From Corylus avellana (lineage: Eukaryota; Streptophyta; Magnoliopsida; Fagales; Betulaceae): a stretch of 64,000 nucleotides of DNA. Under the pieces are notes generated by a model, which was not told where the DNA came from, did not search any database, and saw only the letters and a list, made by a program, of their open reading frames with translations. Both the position numbers and the translations under genes were made by a program. Below are positions 23,699 through 35,600 of this stretch, in pieces; positions within the stretch are counted from its first letter, which is position 1; each line of letters begins with the position of its first letter. Location of the stretch: assembly GCF_901000735.1 (NCBI RefSeq), contig NC_081550.1, positions 4,830,112 to 4,894,111 on the forward strand, read 5' to 3'.

Positions 23699-24553
23699 AA
23701 CCCCCCAACATTTTCCAGTAAGGACCCCTTAATGCTTGTTATTTATTTATTTATTTATTTTGGTAGGTTAATTGCTCGATATAGTGGGTTTAGTGGGCTG
23801 TTTGCAGCTTTTGGGTTCACTCTTGATGCTAGTAGTAGTAGTAGATATTACTAGTTATCTAATGCCATTAAGCTCCAGCATTTTGCATATTGATTTGTTC
23901 ACTTATAATCATGGAAAAAGGTTTTTCTGGTTTGGAGATGGTGTTTAGGGTGCAAATGACAAATGGGATTCCATACGAGAATGCATGGGAAATATTTAGC
24001 ATCATTTGACTTTGAATGAAACCACCTCAGTTCCCAGATATGGATTTAGAAGGAAATCCTGCTCTCCAGGGATACCAGATGCCTGCTGAGTGGGAAATTC
24101 ACACTATGATCAATTTTTTGGTTTTATAATGACATAATAATGTTATTCAGGTAACTTACAAAAAAAAAAAAAAAAGTTATTCAGGTTGATGGGTCATGAT
24201 TTATTATTATTATTATTATTATTATTTAAAAAAAACATGATGGGCTTGAAGTGTGGTGTTATGAATGGGGCTTAAAAATAAATTATTCTGTTTAACGATC
24301 TGCTCGATACTCGTTCGGATAAATTAGAAGCTCGATTATTAAATGAGACATATCCGTATAAACTCAAAGTAATGCTAGAAGTTCTTCCCATATTTTTCTT
24401 GTGTCCCTCTAAAATTGATGTACCTTTTAAAATTAAAATTAAATTAAAATTCAATAGTAGAGAATAGAGATTTAGGGTGAATGGTGAAAATTTTAAAGCC
24501 ACATTAATTTTAGAAGAACACAAAAAATGCATAAGAAAGACTTCAAGCATTAC
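23699..24553. other. TNL 3' flank and spacer
   Basis: Probable 3' UTR at the left, followed by AT-rich spacer with poly-A and (ATT)n runs near 24162-24225. No gene was recognised. Confidence 0.5.
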
Positions 24554-24554
24554 T

Positions 24555-24624
24555 CGTAAACTCTATATCTTGTTCATAGATGTTTGTATCGTAAACTCTA
24601 TATCTCGTTCATAGATGTTTGTAT
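24555..24624. repeat. Two-copy 35-bp tandem repeat
   Basis: The unit beginning CGTAAACTCTATATC is present at 24555-24589 and 24590-24624 with one visible base change (TTGTT/TCGTT). Confidence 0.8.
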
Positions 24625-24693
24625 ATATATATATACCGATGGAGCGCAAGTTGTAAATGAGTTCGCACATTCCAACCCGTGCTAGTTTAATGA

Positions 24694-24848
24694 GGAATGT
24701 TAGGCTTACAAACAAATTTTACAGAAACAAACTTTTACAACATGATTAAAAATGAAATAAATTTAACTTTTGATAAACCCAATCATATTATGCCACATCA
24801 TGTTGTAATATCTTTTTTGTAAAATTTATTTGTAAGCCTAGCATTTTT
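24694..24848. mobile_element. Short foldback MITE, about 155 bp
   Basis: AATGTTAGGCTTACAAAC on the left pairs with AATGCTAGGCTTACAAAT from the right end, followed by matching AAATTTTACA arms. The interior has no coding capacity. A (TA)n microsatellite adjoins at about 24856-24886. Confidence 0.7.
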
Positions 24849-24851
24849 CTG

Positions 24852-24889
<38 letters not shown>

Positions 24890-25183
24890 CATAACAAATT
24901 TGGAAAAATGGGTGAGAACTAGGCTACAACAAAATCAAATTCTTTTTACACTCATAGGTAGTTTTTAAAATCAAAGATAATTCCGACCCGCATTATTCAC
25001 GCGGGTTGGAATGTTTGAACTCTTTGACAACTTATACTCCCATCAGTATTTTCGCAACAAGAACAGACGCCCGCCCCGGATAGGATTACGATACACCCTT
25101 GTCCAAACACTCGCAAACCGAACGTATAGGAATTAGGAAGTTAGGCACCCCCTTATTTCTCTTTTACTTCATTCCTTCTCTTA

Positions 25184-25192
25184 AAACCCTAA
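25184..25192 (+). promoter_or_regulatory. Telo-box (AAACCCTAA) of the eS25 promoter
   Basis: AAACCCTAA stands 68 bases before the ATG. This box is characteristic of plant ribosomal-protein and other translation genes, where it works with site II elements near the transcript start. Confidence 0.65.
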
Positions 25193-25259
25193 GCACACTT
25201 TCTTCTCCAAACGGCTGCCTCAGCTCTGCTCTGACACTCCTGCGATTCCCACCGGAAAA

Positions 25260-25728
25260 ATGGTAAGCCCACGCTTCCTCAAATCCTTTCGTTTCCTTAT
25301 TTTCTCGCTGTTTGGAAAAAATTGAGGAAAAATTGGAGAAGATTTTAGATTCTCTTTAATGTCGATATAGTGTAGTTTTCACTCTTCTAGGTCTGATGTA
25401 GTGTAGTTTTCTTTTGGATGTTTTGTCAACAGCCAAATTGAGAATTGTCTATGTGATAGTCGCATGTTATAAAAAATTCGAATTTTTAGTACTTGAATGA
25501 AGCAAAATGAGCTCGTTTGGCAAATTGATTTCTGTTTCTGTTTCTGAAAACTATTTTCGAGAACAAAAACAAAAAATAATTTTTTGTTGTTTTTTCGCTA
25601 GAAAAGCGTTTGGCAAACTATTTCCGAGAACCTTTTCTGAAAACAATTTCTGAAAATTTGCTACAACCTCATTTCACCAATACCAAACAATAAGTTGAAT
25701 CTGAGACCCAAAACCTATCAAAATGGTA

Positions 25729-25766
<38 letters not shown>

Positions 25767-27820
25767 GGGATGAAACCCAACAAAACATATGAGATAAAGA
25801 GAAAACTATTATGAAAGTAAAGCAAGTAGGGCTGTAAATGAACGTAACTATTCATGAACATACTTGGGCTGAGCTTGATCATTAAACGATACATATCGTA
25901 TGAACCCTCAACTCATATATATTTATTAATATTTACATATATATGTATATATATGTATATATATTAATAAAAATAGCTTATATAGTATATTAGTTATTAA
26001 GTAACAATAGTAACAACAGCTTATTAGGCTCTCTCCCTATATATATCTAAATCAATGTGATATTACATGCCCTAACTTTAAAGATGACAAATGAATATTT
26101 CAAGATTCTTATGTTATAAAAGAACAAAAAATATTTATTAGTGTTGTTTTAATTGTTTTTCTCACTAATTTTTGGTTCAGATACCAAGCGGGAGGTAAAT
26201 CCATATAATATTTGGGGGACAATTGATTTAACATTCATGATGGCAATTTGGTTTCATGATTTTATATCGGTTTTTCTTGTTCTTCTGATAGGCACCAAAG
26301 AAGGAAAAGGCTCCTCCTCCGTCCTCGAAGCCAGCCAAATATGGGGGAGGGAAGCAGAAGAAGAAGGTAAGATAAGGTTTTTGGATCCAGAATTGGCTTT
26401 GAAGATTTTGGCTGTGTTTTTTGTTTTTGGTTGAAAAGTGTTCTGAAGTTGCATAAAGGTGTAAACAAAAGAGATAAAACCAAAATTTTAACTAATGGAG
26501 CCTTTGATTTTCTGTAGTGGTCAGATGATAGATTGTAGGAATAGGTCATGTGGGTTCTTGGCTTCTTAGAAATTTCTTGAATTCAATTTTAATATAAAAT
26601 ATGGGTTTGATACTATGAATAATATTGGTGTAATATACAGAAATGGAGCAAGGGAAAACAAAAGGAGAAGGTGAACAACATGATTTTGTTTGACAAGGCA
26701 ACCTATGACAGACTTCTTACAGAAGTTCCGAAGTACAAGCTTATCACCCCGTCCGTCTTGTCGGACAGATTGAGGGTACTGTCTGAGCTTGGCATTTCTT
26801 TCTATATTTCTTCATGTTATATGTGGTCATCATCTATGTTATGGGCATTAAAAAACCATTAAACGGCATTCCCATGGTTACCATTTCTATAAGTTTTGAT
26901 ATTTAAAGGTTAAATATTTTCTCTTTTCATATTTGTTTTTTTATAAATGTATGTTGTTTGCATGGGACAAATATAAGGCGTATAATGCCTACAAAATGTA
27001 GTTGGGTATATTGAAACCACGATTTGATTTGATACTTGTAAACACGGTTCAGGCATGTTAACTTACTTGATTTGGTAGATCTCTTGTAGTCATTTTTTGC
27101 ACTTAAAGCACGTATGACATGCTGTAGTGCAGTTAATGTTGGGTTAGGCTGTTGTTGGTGGAAACATGGTTTAGAGATCAAGCATCTTGAGTAAAACTTA
27201 CATTATTCAGCTGGTCTTATAATCACTTTTTGTATTTGAATTTTGTTTAGATAAGCTGTATTTGAGTAGGGGTTTATGCCATTATGTTGGTAGTGAAGAT
27301 ATGTTTGAGTTTGATTGCCATGACCATGGCTTTGGTATTATTTTGTTGCTCTCAAAAGAGAAGTTACTTGGAATACAATAATTGCCACTTCAGTTTTTTT
27401 CCCTAGGCCATTGGTGGTCAGGCAAATCAAGGGTAGCATTGAAACTTTTTCAAAACTTCAGTTATTGGATTGACTCAATTGATATTTTATAGACGAAATC
27501 GAAATTGAAATCAGACACATAGTTCAAGGACCAAAATTGGTGTTTGCCCTTTGGGCAAACTACTCATGATACAATTTAAATCAAAAATAGAATTTATTAT
27601 TTTTTGTTTTATGCATGTCCCTGTCCCTCCGCGGTCTTTTTATATACTAGTCATTGTTCTTTTAGCATGCTGTTTAAGTTGATTTCCTTCTCTTGACCAT
27701 TATCAGGTTAGTGGATCATTGGCCCGCCGCGCAATTAAGGATCTGATGTCAAGAGGTTCAATTAGGCTGGTATCTGCTCATGCAAGCCAGCTGATCTATA
27801 CCAGAGCCACCAATACTTGA
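25260..27820 (+). CDS. RPS25: Small-subunit ribosomal protein eS25, four exons, 108 aa
   Basis: Exons 25260-25262, 26292-26366, 26641-26775 and 27717-10 (that is 27707)-27820 give 109 codons. Exon 1 holds only the ATG, followed at once by GTAAGC, so the protein starts [21 protein letters not shown]. The Lys-rich N-terminal tail, the core ([20 protein letters not shown]) and the winged-helix-like C-terminal half ([20 protein letters not shown]) match plant eS25 at its normal length of 108. The protein sits in the head of the 40S subunit; family knowledge links it to IRES-driven initiation. The telo-box promoter fits a ribosomal-protein gene. A 1-kb first intron right after the ATG could carry regulatory sequence. 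Identity is secure. Confidence 0.96.
25727..25765. repeat. (TG)n-(TA)n microsatellite
   Basis: A compound dinucleotide run in the first intron of the eS25 gene. Confidence 0.9.
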
Positions 27821-28800
27821 AGATTAAGAGTTTTTGTTTCTTTCGTTGAGGGAGAGCTAATTACCATTCTTCCAAGATAGTGGAACTAGGTCCTTTATTA
27901 TATTGTGCTAGCTATATTTTGCTTCTTTTGTACCCCTATGGTCACGGTTTTTCTTTATGATTAAAATCTTTATTGGACCGTTATTCAGATTAATTTTTTT
28001 AAAAACAATTTTTGAAGGGTTTGCTCTACCACATAGGTGGTGGTCTGGTAATCTTTGATGATTTGAATATCAATTCCAATTTTGTGTCATTGCCATTTAC
28101 AGTTTTACTAAACAATAGCCTCTGGGTTGTTCATGCTTTTGCGAAAGGAAGGTCGTTGTTGGAGTCGCCATGAGCAACTGATTGATGAAACGAAGACAAT
28201 ACTCATTAGCATGCAATAGGGATGCAGACATGGCAACTTACTGTAAAGTGTGGGCATCAATCCAAAAGTCTTTAGAGAATGTTGGATGGAAGATTATCTT
28301 GGTTTTATCCATGACAAAGGAATTGGTGATTAAGATGCTTTGCTTAATTTTAATGAATGCTCTGGAATTTTATCTAAAAAAAAAAAAATGAAGGCAAAAG
28401 CATAATAGTAGTATTTTTCTCCATTATTCACTCTAGTTTAATAAATTGATCGGGATTCTATTTTTAAATATACTATGGTCTCACATTATTTTTAAATCGC
28501 ATTTTTTGAAATCGTAAATGTAAATAGACTTTAAATATATTAGAATAGCATCATTTTAATTTCAAATTAAATAGATAGGAGTTATTTTATAGTTAAAATT
28601 TTATTTTATTCCATATAAATATAATTATATACATGATGTTACATAATAAATATATTGTTATGTTATTTAAAAAATTTAAATAACTTGACATTATATATAC
28701 ATATAGCTAATAAAAGTAAATTAAATTGTAACCATAAAATGCATTCTCAAAATGGATGCCAAATCAGGAAAAAAAAAAAAAAAAAAAAAGATGCCAAATC
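27821..28800. other. eS25 3' flank and AT-rich spacer
   Basis: The 3' UTR with an A/T-rich end is at about 27830-28000. The rest is AT-rich with poly-A runs at about 28377-28388 and 28769-28789. The open frame at 28182-28391 has no domain. Confidence 0.5.
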
Positions 28801-28813
28801 AGCTATTGCCTTC

Positions 28814-28822
28814 TGACGTGGC
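28814..28822 (+). promoter_or_regulatory. TGACGTGGC element upstream of the SEC23 gene
   Basis: TGACGTGG contains an ACGT core and matches the XBP1-type unfolded-protein-response element consensus TGACGTGR as well as bZIP/ABRE sites. It lies about 200 bases before the ATG in a GC-rich promoter. Confidence 0.4.
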
Positions 28823-29014
28823 AACATCACACTGGTTCTCCCGATGTGGCGCTCTACGGACAGCCACTGCTAACGTACGCCGCACAGTGCGCCCCTTCTA
28901 ACCTACACCCTCCGTCCCCATGTTCCTCCCTAGTCCCTCCCCGTTTGTTTCCCGAGAAAACAAAAGGAAAGGACAAGCACAGGCCGTGTGGAAAGACCTC
29001 TGTGTTTCTCAGGT

Positions 29015-32000
29015 ATGGCGGTCAGTGCCACAGTCTCACGGTTTCCGATCGACCCGGGCGCGCAGGAGGGGTCGGGGCTGCCATGGGGTTTGACAGTGAC
29101 TCCCTTCGCGGCTAAGGACGAGAACGGTCAAGCTCCGGCGTACGGATCGGACGGGAATCTATTGCCGAGGTGCGAGAACTGCTGGGCCTACTTCAACACC
29201 TACTGCGAGCTGGAGCAGTGGTCCTGGAGTTGCGCGCTTTGTGGAACCCTCAATGGCCTCTCCTCCAAGGCCGTCGCTCGATACTCTCGCCCCCAGTCTT
29301 GCCCTGAGATGATGTCCTCTTTTATAGATCTCGAGCTGCCCGGTCAGTCCTTGTCTCTGTTTGGATGCTCAGAAAATTTTGGAAAATGAAATAAAATTTG
29401 TTATTATTGTTATTTGTTCTTTATTTAACATCTTAGAATCTTTGTGGAGCATTTACTAGAGCTTGAGATCCAGAATTTAGATTTATTTGCTCTTTTTTTT
29501 TTTCTTCTTCTAATTCTTTTGATTGGTAAGTTACTTGAGCTCATTGGCTTAATATAAATTCTGGGATATTAATTAGTTTGGTTTCCATTTTGCAGCGGAA
29601 GGACCAGAGGAAGAAGAGATGCAAGCACGTCCAGTTTATGTTGCAGCTGTAGATTTGTCATGTAAGAGTATTACTTAATTTTTTTTAATGTTATTGATAT
29701 AGTTCTCGAGTTAAACAGAATGATTCTCCGTTACATCAGCAAATAATTGAATTGCAATGCACATTTGCTTGCTGGGATGGGGATACTCTTGTTTAATGTT
29801 GAATATGGACAATGCGTTTTCTATAGCTAGTTGGGATGGTTGAGCTGTTAGCAAGTGGGGTTTGTTGACTGTATCTTATGGCTTTGGTTTATTATGGAAT
29901 GAGGTAATGGTAAGTAATGTAGAAATCTGGCGTACTTTTTGAGTGGAAAAAAAAAAAAAAAACTAGTTTTGCTTGATTGAAGTTGTTGGTTAGTCGAACG
30001 AGTCTTAGATGTTCTCATCATGTTCTAGTACTATTGCAGTATTTTGTGAATTAAGGTTACTTGAGTTGCTGTTATAAGAGATGGGATTCCAGTGACTCTG
30101 AATTAGAAGTTTGAAAATGAGTTTAAGGGTTTAAGAGTTTAAGAAAGAAGCATTTATTGCCAATTGCTAATGGTAAGCCATTTTATTTGGAGGTTTTTAT
30201 GATTTGGTGTGGTTAACATATCACACCTGTTGTTTGCGGATGACACTTTGATTTTTTGTGGGGCCAATCTTGATCACCTTTGCTATTTGCATGCTTTCTT
30301 TTTAAGTTTTGAAAAGTTATCTTTGGTTTGAAGATTAATTTGGCTAAGTCAAAATTAGTTCATGTGGCTAATGTTGATAATGTGGATGGGTTAGCTGGCA
30401 TTTTTGGGTTGTGGGGTTTCTTCTTTGCCTTAGAAGTATTTTGGTCTTTCGTTTAGCTTTAGGGGTTTGTTGACTGTATCTTATGGCTTTGGTTTATTAT
30501 GGAATGAGGTAATGGTAAGTAATGTAGAAATCTGGCGTACTTTTTGAGTGGAAAAAAAAAAAAAAAACTAGTTTTGCTTGATTGAAGTTGTTGGTTAGTC
30601 GAACGAGTCTTAGATGTTCTCATCATGTTCTAGTACTATTGCAGTATTTTGTGAATTAAGGTTACTTGAGTTGCTGTTATAAGAGATGGGATTCCAGTGA
30701 CTCTGAATTAGAAGTTTGAAAATGAGTTTAAGGGTTTAAGAGTTTAAGAAAGAAGCATTTATTGCCAATTGCTAATGGTAAGCCATTTTATTTGGAGGTT
30801 TTTATGATTTGGTGTGGTTAACATATCACACCTGTTGTTTGCGGATGACACTTTGATTTTTTGTGGGGCCAATCTTGATCACCTTTGCTATTTGCATGCT
30901 TTCTTTTTAAGTTTTGAAAAGTTATCTTTGGTTTGAAGATTAATTTGGCTAAGTCAAAATTAGTTCATGTGGCTAATGTTGATAATGTGGATGGGTTAGC
31001 TGGCATTTTTGGGTTGTGGGGTTTCTTCTTTGCCTTAGAAGTATTTTGGTCTTTCGTTTGGGGCTCCTTTAGGGCCAAGTCTATTTTGGATGGTGTTGTT
31101 GAAAAGATAGAACATCGGTTAGCTAGTTGGAAAATAATGTATTTATCTAAGGTTGGCAGGGTTATCCTTATTAAGAGCACCGTTTTCAATTTACCTATGT
31201 ACTTCATGTCTGTAACATCCTGCCATAAATGATATGATATTGTTCGCTTTGGGCCAAGCCCGCACGGTTTTATTATTGGGTTTACCCCAAAATGCCTCAT
31301 ACCATTTAAAGAGAGCATGCTCTATATAAGCACATCTCATTTCCCACACCCATGCAATGTGGGAAGCCACAATTTATCTTTTCCTCATTCCCATTGGTGT
31401 TGCAAACCACATAGAGAAGCCTCATCTAGATTTCTTATGGGGTGGGCTAGGTGAAGAGTTCAAATTTCACCTGATTAACTAGTACAAGGTTTGCTCTCTG
31501 ATCTCTAAGGGAGGGTTGTGGGTTAGGAACTTATTGATTTTCAATTGTGCTCTTTTAGGGAAATGGTTGTGGCGCTATGTGCATGAAAGAGAGGCTTGGT
31601 GGTGAGTTGTGGTAGATTCTAAATTTGGCAATGAGTGGTGCTGTAATGAGCCTCCTAAGCTGTATGGGGTGGGGTTATGGAAGAATATTAGGAGGTATTG
31701 GAGGATGTTTTCTAATCATACCAGATTTGAGATGGGAGATGGCTTCAAGATTAGATTTTGGCATGATATGTGGTGTGGGAAGAAGGCCCTTAAGGAAGCT
31801 ATTCTGTATTTATATAATATTGCTCGTGTGAAGGATGCTTCTGTAGCAGTTCATTCGGAGCTTTCTAGTGGTTCCATTCAATGGAACGTAAGCTTTATTA
31901 GAGTAGCTCACAATAGGTGGATGTCTTTGCTTTGTTCTTTAATTTGTTGTATTTCTATATAGTGAGATGGGAAGGTGAAGACAATATTTGATGGCCCCCT

Positions 32001-32605
32001 TCAAAAAATGGTTGTTTGTTGTTAGCTCCTTCTACAGTATCCTTATCTGTAATGATGACATTCATTTCCCTTGGAAGAATATTTGACGGACCAAGGTTCC
32101 TTTGAGAGCGACTTTTTTTGCTTGGTCGGCAGTCGTAGGGAAGATCCTTACCATGGACAACCTTAAGGAGCGGCATGTCATTGTAGTCGATAGGTGTTGT
32201 ATGAGCAAGAGGAACGGGGAGTTTGTGGACCATCTTCTTCTTCATTATAAGGTTGCTTGTGCCTTATGGAATGCTTTATTTAGTCGTTTTGGGCTGTCTT
32301 GAGTTATACATAGACGAGTAGTTGACTTGTTTGCTTGTTGGTGGACTAGTGGTAGCACTCAAAGTGTTGCCATGTGGAAGATGGTGTCTTCTTGCCTTTT
32401 GTGGTGTCTTTGAATTCGAGGGCCACAAGATGACGTTGATGAAGCTTAAGTCATTTTTCATTAATACTCTTTATATTTGGGCAGCTGCATTTGTAGCTCC
32501 TTTGGTGCTTAGTTTTCAAGATTTTCTTGTTCTTTTTTTTTTCTTTGTAGCTAAGTGTTTCTCTTGTATATTTCTTAGTTGCGCTTTTCGCTTTTAATGA
32601 TGTTT

Positions 32606-32640
<35 letters not shown>

Positions 32641-35600
32641 AAGGGGTTGAGAATTGTAAACGTCCATATGTATAAATGATTTTTCTTTCTAATTTTCATT
32701 TTCCTCTCTCTACTACACATGTTTCCACTCAAATTTTAAGCATGTTAGAATGACTGCATTACTAGATATGACTAAACAATGCTTTTCCTTTATAAGTTGT
32801 AAATGCTTCTATGGTTCTTTTGAAAGATGACTTATCATTTGATTCTCCTAAATTGTAACTGCAGCTTCGGAAGAATTTTTGGAACTTACTAAAAGTGCGC
32901 TGCTGGCCGCTTTAGAAGGTTGATAATTGCTGAATGAAAATAATTATTTGATTTATTTCCTGCTTGAGCTTTATTTTTGGAAGGTTGAATTTTCTCTATA
33001 TTTTGTATTGCAGCTCTTGGACCTGGTTCATTGTTTGGGCTTGCTACCTTCAGCCACAAACTAGGGTTGTATGATGTTCAAGGACCTATACCAGTGGTAA
33101 AGAATGTTCTAATTCCACCTGATATGGAGGGAACCCTGCCAATCGAGCTCGATGATGTCATGCCTTTGCTACAATTCTTGGCTCCGGTATGTCTGTTATG
33201 GGGTTTCGTTTCCATTTCTTTTTCCCTTGGGGTTTTGTCTCTCATTTATTCCTTGATCTGTGTGTGCTTGCATCTGTGTATGTGTCTGTGTGTGTTTGTT
33301 TTTCTTAAATCAAGTGATTGGTTATGCTCTACAATTGGCAACTTGGGAACAGGTTGAAACTTGTAAAGACCGAATTGCATCTGCACTTGAAACCCTTAGA
33401 CCTACAACTTCATGGGAGAGAACCACAGCAGCAGGTCAAGGGATGGATGGTGTTTTGATGGGTGGGCGAGGTTTTGGGGTGGCAATGGAAGCCCTTATCA
33501 ATTACCTTGGATCAGAATATGGAAGCACATTTGCATTAGGTGTGTGTGATGATATTCAAAACTCATCCAACTCTACTTTTGCTCAGATTTTATGTGATCA
33601 TCTTAAGCATATCATTTACTTTCAAAGGTCATTACATATGTTGTTGTCTCCATTGAACATAATTGCAGCTAGAATCTTTGCCTTTCTGTCTGGGCCTCCG
33701 GATTATGGAGCTGGGCAGCTGGATACGAGGCGGTATGGCGAGCAATATGCTAGTAAAGGAGAGGATGCAGACCGTGCTTTACTTCCCGAGCAGACACCTT
33801 TCTACAAAGATCTGGTAATATGGTTTAACTTTTGGTTATTACCTGTACCCTATATTTTTGGGAAATGTAAGCATTGACATATATGTTACAGGCTGCTGTT
33901 GCTGTTCAAGCAGGTGTTTGTGTGGACATATTTGCTGTCACGAACGAGTATACAGATTTGGCATCCCTGAAGTTTCTTAGTATTGAAAGTGGTGGCTCAT
34001 TACTTTTGTATTCGAATACTGATGATTCCACTCTTCCTCAAGACATGTGAGTATAGTATGCTGTAGAATTTAATGTTGAGGCTCTTATGAGTATTTTAAA
34101 AAGGGCATCATTTGCCAACCTCTTTAGAAAAGGATGGTTTGATAGTTCTAAATTGCAGGAACAATGCAATGAATTGATTACATTATCAATTGTACATATT
34201 GACACCTGTTTTATTGGGAAAATTAATGTACTAAATTTGTTTTCACCCTTCAATAAAACGAAGCAATAGGATGTTTTTCTCTGTAATTCAAATTTAAATT
34301 AAGAGAGCAACATGATGCTAATGGTCCATATTTTATTATTTCTATTGTCATGCTAATATTGTGACATGTTCATTGTGCAGGTACCGAATGCTAAGTCGAC
34401 CATATGCATTTGGTTGTATTCTGCGATTGAGGACATCTACTGAATTCAAACCTGGAAACTCAGTGAGTGTGCCATGTTTTTGAAGTTACAATGACACTGT
34501 AACAATTTGCTTAGAATGTTTTCTTCATCTTTTTTACTTATCAAAAAAAATTATTCTCTTCATCTTTTTTGCAGTATGGCCATTTCTTCCCAGATCCACA
34601 GTATGAAAATGTTCAGCACATTATTTGTTGTGATTCTTATGCCACATATGCTTATGACTTTGAGTTTGCCAATAATGTTGGATTTTCAAGGTACTTAAAT
34701 TTATTTTTGATCTCCATCATGCTATTATAGTTCTACTGAAAACATAGCTGATATTTGATGATTGTAGTATAATCAGTATGCATAGCCTAGAAAAAGAAAG
34801 GGGTGGGAAATCCTATTGATCAATTGAAAATTTCCTTGTCAAGCAAGTTCGATGGTCCCAAGCCTGTTAAAGTCTGTCAGTTCCAATAAATCTTACATTG
34901 TTGTCAATGCTTTTTTGGTGTAACATATTGCACAGGCACACACATATGCGCATTAAGACTTGTGGACAGCAATATGTAACTACTAAGTGCTTTCTAACAT
35001 CAACTTTCCTGTTTTAATCTCAAAATGCCAGAATTGAATATAATCCAAGATTTCCAGTTCCTTAAATTTAACTCCTTCAAGGAGACATAAACTCAAGATT
35101 CAATATTTTAGATTTTTTTTTTTTTTAATGATCTCTGGTCAAATCTAATTCGTAAATCACATAGCCCTGTGTACAAAATCTGATTCTTAAGTTTCCAAGT
35201 CTGATGAATTACGCATTGTGAAAAAATTTTACTGTTTTGATTTTGAAACTACCCCTTGATTAAAGAAGTTTATAGATGGTGAACAAATGATCTACTAAAT
35301 GCACGCCTCTAGATTATTTAGAAGAAAAGGAAAAAATTGCCAGACATGCTATGAAGATAATACATTGGTATTGTGATTCATTTTCTGTTTTGGGCATCAA
35401 AAGGAGAAAGGGCAGGGGGTTAGTCTTGAACATGTTCTTTTTGTGCTGTAAATATGAGAACATAAGTGCCACTTGGTTGGAACTCAGAATTTGCGTAAAG
35501 CTTGGACAAAGTATCTATTAAAAGTTATGGAGTATTATGTTGGGAGAAAATCCCTTCTCAACAACGCACACAATGATGAACATGAAAGAAAACAGTAAAG

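Noticed and set aside
26153..26434. 93-residue frame overlapping eS25 exon 2
   Set aside because: It reads the exon in a shifted frame and runs into introns; the spliced eS25 model accounts for the DNA.
30965..31318. 117-residue minus-strand open frame in the SEC23 intron
   Set aside because: It is antisense to the LINE reverse transcriptase fragment and solo LTR; the sense strand explains the sequence.
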